In this document: piece by piece, positions 1 to 6,076 of the stretch
Layout of the letters: the number at the start of each line of letters is the position of its first letter
Position numbering within the stretch: position 1 is the stretch's first letter
Assembly (NCBI GenBank): GCA_036787815.1
Contig: DAIQOP010000188.1
Span: 1-7,605, forward strand
Origin: DATBAK01 sp036787815
GTDB lineage: Bacteria > Actinomycetota > Acidimicrobiia > IMCC26256 > PALSA-610
DNA: 7,605 nucleotides
Direction of reading: 5' to 3'
Notes under the pieces: generated by a model
Told to the model about the DNA's origin: nothing
The model's database searches: none
Seen by the model: the letters and a program-made list of their open reading frames with translations, nothing else
Program-made: the position numbers and the translations under genes

Positions 1-51
1 GCTGAGGAGTGCCTGCCAGGAAGTGCCGCGCTTTCGGATGGTGCCGGGCAT
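1..51 (-). CDS. Tyrosine-type site-specific integrase, N-terminal fragment (runs off left edge)
   Basis: An ATG at 51-49 opens a frame that stays open to the window edge and gives 17 residues, MPGTIRKRGTSWQALLS. Seen: a start codon preceded by GCAGGA six bases upstream, and a short basic peptide with the pattern I-R-K-R-G-x-S-W-Q. From family knowledge, many actinobacterial phage and integrative-element tyrosine recombinases begin in this way, as the first strand of the arm-type DNA-binding domain ahead of the core-binding and catalytic domains. Those later domains lie outside the window, so catalytic residues cannot be checked. The gene points away from pilC, as expected if the element end lies in the spacer between them. 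The identification rests on only 17 residues; a small unrelated DNA-binding protein remains possible. Confidence 0.6.
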   Translation of the reverse strand, partial: MPGTIRKRGTSWQALLS

Positions 52-172
52 CTGACGTCCTGCCTGTTCTGTCGGCTGCGGGTGAATGCGCGGCCGTCTC
101 GCCCAATTCGCGTGACAAATTCTGTGACACGGGATAGGGTCAGACTGTAACAGACCAGGTAAAGATGTGTTA
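52..172. other. Spacer between pilC and the integrase-like gene
   Basis: This 121-base gap is visibly more AT-rich than the pilus genes. It directly follows pilC, whose TAG stop is followed in frame by a TAA. It holds a series of GTGACA/GTAACA hexamers and a weak imperfect hairpin at 138-156. No pilin gene, tRNA or convincing terminator with a T-run is visible. It is the likely place for the integrase promoter and for an element end, but neither is demonstrated. Confidence 0.5.
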
Positions 173-173
173 C
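112..173. repeat. GTRACA hexamer array, possible integrase arm or operator sites
   Basis: Four related hexamers lie in this short interval: GTGACA at 112-117 and 124-129, GTAACA at 147-152, and the inverted form TGTTAC at 168-173, which touches the pilC stop codon. The first two are spaced 12 bases apart and the later steps are 23 and 21, close to one or two helical turns. Short repeated sites on one helical face are typical of integrase arm sites, excisionase sites or repressor operators. The hexamer is short, so chance is not excluded. Confidence 0.35.
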
Positions 174-1402
174 TACTTGATAAGTTTGATGATGTTGAAC
201 ATCGGGAGGTACAGGGAGATCACCATGCCACCCACGCAGGCGCCCATGACCACGATGAGCAGTGGCTCGATCAACGACGTCAACGCCTCGACCGTCGCTT
301 CGACCTCCTGGTCGTAGAAGTCGGCGATCTTGTCGAGCATCTCGTCGAGCGCACCGGTCTCCTCGCCGACCGCCATCATCTGCACGACCATCGGGGGGAA
401 CACCGGGTGGCGCTCGAGGCGCTGCGACATCGGTTCACCCGACTTCACGGCAAGCTGCGTGTCGAGCACCGCGATGCTCACGACGTTGTTGCCCGAGGTC
501 TCGGCGACGATGTCGAGCGATTCGAGGATCGGCACGCCCGATCGCACCAGCGCCGACAGCGTGCGCGAGAAGCGCGCCAGCGCGGTCTTGCGCGTGAGCA
601 GACCGACGACGGGCAGCTTCAGCTTGATCGCGTCCCACCGATTGCGACCGTTCTCGGTCTTGACCCAACGACGGAAGCCCCACACCAGACCGAACTGGGC
701 ACCGAAGATCACGTACCAGTACGTACGCACGATCGAGGAGATCTGGAGCAGGATCAGCGTCGGGAGCGGGAGCGTGCCGCCGAGCTCCTTGTACAAACCC
801 TTGAACATCGGGATGATGAACAGGAGCATCGCGGTCACGATCAACAGCACGAGCACCATGACGACGATCGGGTACGTCATCGCGGAGCGCACCTTGCGCC
901 GCAGCTCCACCTGCTTCTCGATCGTCTCGGCGAGTCGCAGCAACACCGAGTCGAGCACACCGCCGACCTCGCCGGCGCGCACCATCGCGACGTAGAGACG
1001 GCTGAACGCCTTCGGGTGGCGCGCCAGCGCGGCCGACAACGACGAGCCCTTCTCGACGTCGATCCGCACCTGGTTGATGATCGACGCCAGCGGCCGGCTC
1101 TCGGTCTGCTCGGCGAGGATATTGAGCGCGCGCAGCAACGCGAGACCTGAGTTGATCATCGTCGCGAACTGCCGCGACATCACCGCGACGTCCTTCAGCT
1201 TCACGCGGTTGCCGAGGAACGGAACCTTCAGGTCGCGCGACATCGCAGCCTGGTTCTGCTGCTGGATGTCGATGGGCATGTAGCCCATCGAGCGGAGCTT
1301 CCCGATCAAAAGTTGCTGGCTGTCGGCCTCGAGTGTCCCCTCGAGCAGCTTCCCGCCGCGATCCCGGACCTTGTATGCGTAAGTCTCGGCCACGTCAGCC
1401 AC
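173..1402 (-). CDS. pilC: PilC, type IV pilus inner-membrane platform protein (GspF family)
   Basis: PilC is the polytopic membrane platform that couples the cytoplasmic motors PilB and PilT to pilin polymerisation and removal. The 409-residue product has the usual family length. It opens with the family-like Y-A-Y-K-V-R-D stretch and G-T-L-E-A-D, then two tandem T2SSF domains at about 73-196 and 276-398. Each domain has the R-x-[FL]-[AS]-x-[LM]-[IV]-x-[SA]-G motif (R78-G86, R280-G289) and a G-E-x-G signature (144-147, 347-350). Hydrophobic segments lie at about 177-200, 220-243 and 377-401. The GTG start at 1402 overlaps the pilT stop by eight bases, so the two are translationally coupled. 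A second in-frame GTG at 1393, just after that stop, is an equally possible start and would remove three residues. Pilin genes, often found next, are absent: an integrase-like gene follows instead. Confidence 0.97.
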   Translation of the reverse strand: MADVAETYAYKVRDRGGKLLEGTLEADSQQLLIGKLRSMGYMPIDIQQQNQAAMSRDLKVPFLGNRVKLKDVAVMSRQFATMINSGLALLRALNILAEQTESRPLASIINQVRIDVEKGSSLSAALARHPKAFSRLYVAMVRAGEVGGVLDSVLLRLAETIEKQVELRRKVRSAMTYPIVVMVLVLLIVTAMLLFIIPMFKGLYKELGGTLPLPTLILLQISSIVRTYWYVIFGAQFGLVWGFRRWVKTENGRNRWDAIKLKLPVVGLLTRKTALARFSRTLSALVRSGVPILESLDIVAETSGNNVVSIAVLDTQLAVKSGEPMSQRLERHPVFPPMVVQMMAVGEETGALDEMLDKIADFYDQEVEATVEALTSLIEPLLIVVMGACVGGMVISLYLPMFNIIKLIK

Positions 1403-2981
1403 CCATCAGTCGACGCAGGTCTTCGTCGTTGGCGCAGTACTCGCGTGCGACGTCGAGGGAGATCTGGTGGGACTGTGCGAGCTTGGCCAGCGACATGTCC
1501 ATCGTCACCATGCCGAACTTCCCACCGGCCTGGAGCATCGAATAGATCTGGTGCGTCTTGGCCTCGCGGATGAGGTTGCGGATCGCCGGTGTCGCTACGA
1601 GCACCTCGCAGGCCGCGACTCGGCCGCGGCCGTCGGGCGTCGGGAGCAGTTGCTGCGTGCAAATTCCCTGCAACGAGGCGGCGAGCTGCACCCGCACCTG
1701 TTGCTGCTGATGCGCGGGGAACACGTCGATGATGCGGTCGATCGATTGCGGCGCGTCCTGCGTGTGCAGCGTCGCGAACACCAAGTGGCCGGTCTCGGCC
1801 GCGGTCAGGGCGGTCGAGATGGTCTCGAGGTCGCGCATCTCACCGACGAGGATGACGTCGGGGTCCTGGCGCAACACGTGCTTGAGCGCGCTCGCGAACG
1901 AGTGGGTGTCCTCGCCGACCTCGCGCTGGTTCACGATCGCGCGCTTGTGCTGGTGCAGGAACTCGATCGGATCCTCGACCGTCATGATGTGCACCGCGCG
2001 CTCGCGGTTGATGATGTCGACGAGCGACGCCAGCGTGGTGCTCTTTCCTGATCCCGTCGGGCCGGTCACGAGCACGAGCCCACGCGGCAGGTTGGCCCAG
2101 GCCTTCACCGCGGCGGGGATGCCGAGGGAATCGAAGTCGGCGATCTCGTAGGGGATGACGCGCATGACGCAGCCGACCGAGTCGCGCTGCAGGAAGAGGT
2201 TCATGCGGAAACGGCTCTTCCCCGGAAGCGTGTAGCTCGTGTCGAGTTCCAGCTCGGTCTCGAACCTCTCGCGCTGCTTCTGGGTGATGACCGAATAGAC
2301 CATCTGGCGGATCTGGGAACCGTTGAGCACGGGGAAGTCGGTGAGCTGCCGCATCTCGCCGTGCACGCGCACGACCGGGTGGGTGCCGGCCGTGAGGTGC
2401 AGGTCGGAACCGTGCAACGTCAACACCACGTTGAGGAGATCGTTGACGTGCAGCTCCTCCGGCGGGAGATCATCGTCTCGGCCGGCCTCGCCGCTCGCTC
2501 CGGTGCCGGTTCCGGCCCGGGAGCCGGCGCCTGGCCCGGCGGGCGTTCCGCCATAGACCTGTTCGATCGCTCTCGCGAGCTCGCCGCGGTCGGCGACGGC
2601 GGGGATGATCTCGTAACCGGTCGCGGCGCCGACGGCGCGCAACGCTTCGTCGTCCGCGGGTTCGGCGAACGCGACCACAAGCTTGTTGCCCTCGAAGTCG
2701 ACGGCGAGGGCGAGGTGAGCGCGCGCGACGTCGGCGGGAACGAGCGACGGTGCGTCCTGGTGCAGGGTCGTGTCCTGGAAGTCGACGAAGCGGATCCCGA
2801 GGCTCAGCGCGAGGGCGGCGGTGAGGTCCTTCGATCCGACGAGCCCGTTGCGCAAGAGCGCGGCCGGCAGCGGCTCCCCGGTCGTCTCGGTGGTCTGGAG
2901 CGCGCGTTCGAGGTCGTCGCGCGACAGCACGTGCCGCTCGATGAGCGTCTCTCCGAATCGTCGTGCCTGACTAGCGAGCAT
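1395..2981 (-). CDS. pilT: PilT, type IV pilus retraction ATPase with N-terminal MshEN-like domain
   Basis: PilT is the hexameric ATPase that drives pilus disassembly and twitching. The C-terminal part, from about residue 178, is a complete PilT: Walker A GPTGSGKST (307-315), Asp box TVEDPIEF (334-341), Walker B VILVGEMRD (376-384), His box ATLHT (403-407) and the PilT hallmark AIRNLIRE (466-473), which separates it from PilB. At 528 residues it is much longer than ordinary PilT (about 350). The extra portion is an MshEN/GspE_N-type domain (about 1-145) and a Gly/Ala-rich, then acidic, linker (145-177). The MshEN motif looks eroded: E-R-H-V replaces the usual glycine turn at 15-18, and T-T replaces the terminal Gln at 30-31. 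The ATG at 2981 was chosen because homology begins there. A GGGAGG lies 12 bases upstream, which is longer than ideal. The open frame extends to 3422, but that part overlaps pilB and looks non-coding. The stop overlaps pilC. Confidence 0.96.
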   Translation of the reverse strand: MLASQARRFGETLIERHVLSRDDLERALQTTETTGEPLPAALLRNGLVGSKDLTAALALSLGIRFVDFQDTTLHQDAPSLVPADVARAHLALAVDFEGNKLVVAFAEPADDEALRAVGAATGYEIIPAVADRGELARAIEQVYGGTPAGPGAGSRAGTGTGASGEAGRDDDLPPEELHVNDLLNVVLTLHGSDLHLTAGTHPVVRVHGEMRQLTDFPVLNGSQIRQMVYSVITQKQRERFETELELDTSYTLPGKSRFRMNLFLQRDSVGCVMRVIPYEIADFDSLGIPAAVKAWANLPRGLVLVTGPTGSGKSTTLASLVDIINRERAVHIMTVEDPIEFLHQHKRAIVNQREVGEDTHSFASALKHVLRQDPDVILVGEMRDLETISTALTAAETGHLVFATLHTQDAPQSIDRIIDVFPAHQQQQVRVQLAASLQGICTQQLLPTPDGRGRVAACEVLVATPAIRNLIREAKTHQIYSMLQAGGKFGMVTMDMSLAKLAQSHQISLDVAREYCANDEDLRRLMGG

Positions 2982-3027
2982 GGGCTTCGTCGGCCTCCCA
3001 GAATTGCGCGCGATCCGCGCCTGTTGG

Positions 3028-3057
3028 CCGTATCGGCCGCTCTCGGACCTCCCTGTA
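3028..3057 (-). promoter_or_regulatory. Candidate FliA/WhiG-like promoter before pilT
   Basis: In transcription order: TACAG (3057-3053), 15 bases, then GCCGATACGG (3037-3028), leaving a leader of roughly 40 bases before the pilT ATG. GCCGATA matches the -10 consensus of flagellar/sporulation-class sigma factors (FliA, WhiG; consensus TAAA-N15-GCCGATAA), while the -35 is a poor match. The same arrangement with the same spacing occurs before pilB. The -10 also sits in a perfect small hairpin, GGCCG-TAT-CGGCC (3026-3038), so an RNA or operator role is an alternative. Confidence 0.4.
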
Positions 3058-3082
3058 GCCCCGTTCTTCGGCGCCGATCCGG
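3028..3082 (-). repeat. Leader block shared with the pilB leader (pilT copy)
   Basis: In transcription order this 55-base block reads CCGGAT, CGGCGCC, GAAGAA, a G-rich run, TACAG, 15 bases, GCCGATACGG. The pilB leader (4863-4791) has the same blocks in the same order, with small insertions and TTCAG in place of TACAG. It occupies about half of the 104-base gap between the pilB stop and the pilT start. Its function is unknown; a shared promoter or structured leader is inferred. Confidence 0.4.
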
Positions 3083-3085
3083 ATT

Positions 3086-4768
3086 TCACGCGACGACGCG
3101 GAAAATTTCTTCGAGGGAGGTGAGGCCCATGCCCACCTTGCGGAGGCCGTCCTTCTTCAGCGTGATCATTCCCTCCATCACGGCCATCTTCTCGAGGTCT
3201 TCGGTCGACCGACGCTCGATGACGAGCCGTTCCATCTCCTCCGACAGCAGCAGCACCTCGTGGAGTGCGAACCGTCCGCGGTAGCCGGTCTTTCCGCACG
3301 ACGAGCACCCGACCGCGCGCTGCAGCGTCGGCCAGTCGTTCCCCGCCAGCTCGTCGGTCGCCCACCCCGACTCCACCAACTCCGCCTCGGTCGGCTGGTA
3401 CGGCTCCTTGCAGTGGTCGCACAACCGGCGCGCGAGTCGCTGCGCGACCACGCAGTCGATCGCGCTCGTCACCAGGAACGGCTCGACACCCATCTCGACG
3501 AGCCGCATCGGTGTGGAAGCCGCGCTGTTCGTGTGCAACGTCGAGAGCACGAGGTGGCCCGTCAACGCCGCCTCGATCGCGATGACCGCGGTCTCGCGGT
3601 CGCGAATCTCACCGACGAGGATCACATCGGGGTCGGCGCGCAGGATCGATCGCAGGGCGGAAGCGAACGTGAGCCCGGCCCTCGGGTGCACTTGTACCTG
3701 GTTGATCCCCGCGAGCCGGTACTCGACCGGGTCTTCCACCGTGATGATGTTGCGGTTCGGCTCGTTGAGGATGTTGAGCGTCGCGTACAGGGTCGTCGAC
3801 TTCCCCGAACCGGTCGGCCCGGTGACGAGGATCGTGCCGTACGGCTTGTGGTACGCCGTCGAGAACCGGCTGAGCGTCTCGGGCAGGAATCCGAGGTCTT
3901 CGAGACGCAGCAGCGCCTGCCCCTTGTCGAGGATCCGCATCACGACCTTCTCGCCGTACACGATCGGCAGGGTCGCGACCCGCAGGTCGATGCTGCGCCC
4001 GCCCACCTTCATCGAGATGCGGCCGTCCTGCGGGATGCGCCGCTCCGCGATGTTGATCTCGGCCATCACCTTGAGCCGGCTGATCACGCCCGCCTGGATC
4101 GAGCGCGGCGAGCGCATCACCTCGTGGAGCACGCCGTCGATCCGGAACCGGATGCGCAGATCGTGCTCGGTCGGCTCCACGTGGATGTCGGACGCGCGGT
4201 CGTTCACGGCCTGGGTGATCAGCAGGTTCACGAACTTGACGATCGGCGCGTCCTCGATGACCTCGCTGACGCTGCTGAGCTCTTCGTGGTCGGAGAACTC
4301 GTCGGCGGCCGCCTGCGCGACCGTGTCGACCTCGGTGTCGAGGCGGAAGTACCGATCGATGGTCGCGGCGAGCTCGCTCGGGCTCGCGACGACGGTCTTC
4401 ACCTCGTGACCGGTGATGGCGCGAATGTCGTCGAGCGCGAACACGTTCGACGGGTCGGCCATCGCGACGACGAGCTTCCCGTCGTCCCAGCCGACCGCAA
4501 TGGCCTGGTACCGGCGGGCGATCGCCTCGCTCACCAGGCCGACCGCTGAGGGGTCGAGGGTGGCGTCGGACAGATCGAAGTACTCGAGCCCGACCTGCTT
4601 GGCGAGGGCTCGGACGAGGTCGGTCTCGGAGATCGTGCCCGACTCGATGAGGATCCGGCCGAGCTGCTTGCCCGATCGGGCCTGGTCGGCGAGCGCCGCG
4701 TCGAGCTGGGCCTCCGTCAGGAGGCCCTCGCGCAGCAGCAGCGCGCCGAGCGGCGTTCCGTCGGACAC
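3086..4768 (-). CDS. pilB: PilB, type IV pilus extension ATPase (GspE family)
   Basis: PilB hydrolyses ATP to drive pilin polymerisation through PilC. The 560-residue product is of normal length. An N-terminal MshEN domain (about 1-145) has two repeats of the LG-x2-L-x3-G-x-[LI]-x4-L-x3-L-x2-Q type (starting at L7 and L36, each ending in Gln at 29 and 58), the pattern tied to c-di-GMP binding. An acidic linker follows (about 143-172). The ATPase core shows GPTGSGKST (Walker A, 317-325), TVEDPVEY (Asp box, 343-350), ILVGEIRD (Walker B, 383-390) and STLHTN (His box, 409-414). Four cysteines, C450/C453 and C488/C491, form the zinc-binding element typical of PilB and absent from PilT. The GTG start at 4768 is fixed by AGGAGG four bases upstream. 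It is followed by pilT after 104 bases, and both leaders share sequence blocks. Confidence 0.97.
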   Translation of the reverse strand: MSDGTPLGALLLREGLLTEAQLDAALADQARSGKQLGRILIESGTISETDLVRALAKQVGLEYFDLSDATLDPSAVGLVSEAIARRYQAIAVGWDDGKLVVAMADPSNVFALDDIRAITGHEVKTVVASPSELAATIDRYFRLDTEVDTVAQAAADEFSDHEELSSVSEVIEDAPIVKFVNLLITQAVNDRASDIHVEPTEHDLRIRFRIDGVLHEVMRSPRSIQAGVISRLKVMAEINIAERRIPQDGRISMKVGGRSIDLRVATLPIVYGEKVVMRILDKGQALLRLEDLGFLPETLSRFSTAYHKPYGTILVTGPTGSGKSTTLYATLNILNEPNRNIITVEDPVEYRLAGINQVQVHPRAGLTFASALRSILRADPDVILVGEIRDRETAVIAIEAALTGHLVLSTLHTNSAASTPMRLVEMGVEPFLVTSAIDCVVAQRLARRLCDHCKEPYQPTEAELVESGWATDELAGNDWPTLQRAVGCSSCGKTGYRGRFALHEVLLLSEEMERLVIERRSTEDLEKMAVMEGMITLKKDGLRKVGMGLTSLEEIFRVVA

Positions 4769-4772
4769 TCAG

Positions 4773-4778
4773 CCTCCT
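4773..4778 (-). promoter_or_regulatory. Ribosome binding site for pilB
   Basis: A perfect AGGAGG lies four bases before the GTG at 4768, the strongest Shine-Dalgarno in the window. It supports GTG as the pilB start. Confidence 0.8.
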
Positions 4779-4790
4779 CAGGTCCACGTC

Positions 4791-4820
4791 CCGTATCGGC
4801 GTGAAACCACGAGGGCTGAA
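4791..4820 (-). promoter_or_regulatory. Candidate FliA/WhiG-like promoter before pilB
   Basis: In transcription order: TTCAG (4820-4816), 15 bases, then GCCGATACGG (4800-4791). The predicted start point would leave a leader of about 15-20 bases that still contains the AGGAGG. The ten-base -10 region is identical to the one before pilT, and the spacing to the T[T/A]CAG element is the same. The match to the FliA/WhiG -10 is good and to its -35 only partial. Confidence 0.42.
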
Positions 4821-4863
4821 TCGCGCGCCGACCTGCTTCTTCCCGGCGGGCGCCGAAATCCGG
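4791..4863 (-). repeat. Leader block shared with the pilT leader (pilB copy)
   Basis: This 73-base block reads, in transcription order, CCGGAT, TTCGGCGCC, GAAGAA, TTCAG, 15 bases, GCCGATACGG. It is the longer of two related leaders; the pilT copy at 3082-3028 lacks the TT and a CGCCGG stretch. The conserved order, not just the presence, of the pieces is what suggests common origin or function. Confidence 0.4.
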
Positions 4864-4923
4864 TCCCGGAGCCCAGGGCCGACCTCCCTCCTCGATCCCC
4901 GTGAGGGGCGGCGGCCCTCGGGA

Positions 4924-5961
4924 TTACTCCTTGAGGGCCGAGAAGAGGCGGAGCAGGGCTCCCCGGTCCTGGGAGCCTTCACCGCCCGAATCCCCGCCTG
5001 CGGCCTCGGTGGCGGCCACGGTGACGACCAGGCCGGCGGCCGTGTCGCCACCGGCCGACTCCGCGGCGGTCGGACCACGTTCGGTGGGCTGCGGGTCGCC
5101 ACCGCCGTCCGTCGCTCCACGTCGCGACCGGGCCATGCGGCTCACGAGACCGGCGGCGATCGCCTCTGCTTCCGCGGCGGCCACCGCGTCGGTGGCCGCC
5201 GTGACGGCAGCCACGCCCGCCTGGCCGACGTGGCCGACCGCAGCCGGTTCGCGCTCGGGGAGAGCGCGTGCCGGGGAGAGCTCGGTCGGCGGATCGAGCA
5301 CGACCTCGACCTCGCCCTCGGCGATCTTGCGGTTCTCCGGGCGCGCCATGTCGGTGCCGATGTCGATCGCACCGCGTTCCGCGAGATCCTTCACGAGGCG
5401 GCAGACCTGGATCACCGGCTCGTGCCGGCGGGCGATCAACTCGCGCACCGACGGCATGCCGTCCAGCGCCACGAGGAGGCTCCACTCCCCGGCGCTGAGC
5501 ACGATCTCCTCCCCCCGCAGCACCGGGGCCAGGCGCACCCGCACGTCGAGCGACGGGATCGTCGCCTCGATCTCCCGCCACTGCCCGAGCATCTCGGTGA
5601 TCTCGGCGACCGCCGGCTCGAACCTGGTCGTCAGGTCGGCGGCGAAGGGCGGAGGCTCCGCATCGTTGAACCGGAACGAGCCCGCGGCCTGGCGGGCCAC
5701 GGTGAAGCCCGCGTCGACCAGGCGCCGGGTGAGCTCCTCGTCGGTCGCAGACGGTCCTCCGACGTCGTCGCACTCGACGGCGCAGCAGAGGCCTCCGGTC
5801 ACGTAGACCGCGGCCTCGTGATCCCCGGCCTCGAGCCTGAGCGCGCCCGTCTTGCTCGCCGTCGAGAGGAGCCCGAACAGCTCCGTCACCGACAGCGTGT
5901 CGAACGTCCCTTGCAGCGACACGCGCACACTCCGTCGTTCGTCTCGCTTGATCATCGGCAC
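4924..5961 (-). CDS. DUF4388 (PATAN) domain protein, probable pilus-motor regulator
   Basis: The 345-residue product starts with a DUF4388/PATAN-type domain (about 14-125), recognisable from G-T-F-D-T-L-S-V-T-E-L-F-G-L-L, then S-K-T-G-A-L-R-L and the V-Y-V-T-G-G-L turn. A second folded, probably helical or winged-helix, part covers about 145-205. An Ala/Gly/Glu-rich low-complexity linker (about 228-332) leads to a short hydrophobic-basic C-terminal tail, RGALLRLFSALKE. No receiver domain, signal peptide or membrane segment is visible. From family knowledge, PATAN proteins in cyanobacteria and myxobacteria act in motility, and some bind pilus motor components. Here the gene sits 155 bases upstream of pilB, so a regulatory contact with PilB is inferred. 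The GTG start at 5961 was preferred over ATG 5955 because GCAGGAA is spaced six bases from it. The open frame extends to 6720, but that part overlaps aroE. The exact function is unknown. Confidence 0.85.
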   Translation of the reverse strand: MPMIKRDERRSVRVSLQGTFDTLSVTELFGLLSTASKTGALRLEAGDHEAAVYVTGGLCCAVECDDVGGPSATDEELTRRLVDAGFTVARQAAGSFRFNDAEPPPFAADLTTRFEPAVAEITEMLGQWREIEATIPSLDVRVRLAPVLRGEEIVLSAGEWSLLVALDGMPSVRELIARRHEPVIQVCRLVKDLAERGAIDIGTDMARPENRKIAEGEVEVVLDPPTELSPARALPEREPAAVGHVGQAGVAAVTAATDAVAAAEAEAIAAGLVSRMARSRRGATDGGGDPQPTERGPTAAESAGGDTAAGLVVTVAATEAAGGDSGGEGSQDRGALLRLFSALKE

Positions 5962-5967
5962 GCGACG

Positions 5968-5974
5968 TTCCTGC
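5968..5974 (-). promoter_or_regulatory. Ribosome binding site deciding the DUF4388 gene start
   Basis: GCAGGAA ends six bases before GTG 5961 and twelve before ATG 5955. The shorter distance is normal, so the GTG is favoured and adds two residues (M-P) to the product. Confidence 0.55.
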
Positions 5975-6076
5975 GGTTGAGCCCGAGTCGCGGATTCCGC
6001 CCGGAACTTGGCGCCCGCGCCGGAACCCCTCCCCCAGACTCCCGACGACGATGACGGGCCGGCTGCGACGACGGCG

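Noticed and set aside
138..156. Hairpin after pilC as a terminator
   Set aside because: The stem is only four pairs, a mismatch and one more pair around a seven-base loop, with no following T-run in either direction.
167..1150. Long plus-strand open frame opposite pilC
   Set aside because: Its product is a His/Arg/Asp-rich string with no domain, and it lies antisense to a well-supported PilC. Long antisense frames are expected at this GC content.
2982..3422. Extension of the pilT frame upstream of ATG 2981
   Set aside because: It would overlap the conserved end of pilB, and its translation is Arg/Gly-rich without family similarity.
2361..4549. Plus-strand open frames opposite pilT and pilB (2361-3284, 3260-4549, 3408-4409)
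   Set aside because: Low-information Arg/Asp/Leu-rich translations that mirror the codons of pilT and pilB; no start signal or family resemblance.
4897..4908. CCCC-GTGA-GGGG hairpin after the DUF4388 gene as a terminator
   Set aside because: Only a four-pair stem without a U-tract; such stems are common by chance in GC-rich DNA.
2982..4923. c-di-GMP (GEMM) riboswitch in the pilB or pilT leader
   Set aside because: Considered because of the MshEN domains and a GGGGCTACAGGG stretch before pilT, but the conserved GEMM core (GCAAAGCC-type segment and its partner) is not present.
4801..6054. Plus-strand 417-residue open frame opposite the DUF4388 gene
   Set aside because: Antisense shadow of a GC-rich gene. 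The minus-strand reading has a recognisable PATAN domain and a ribosome binding site.
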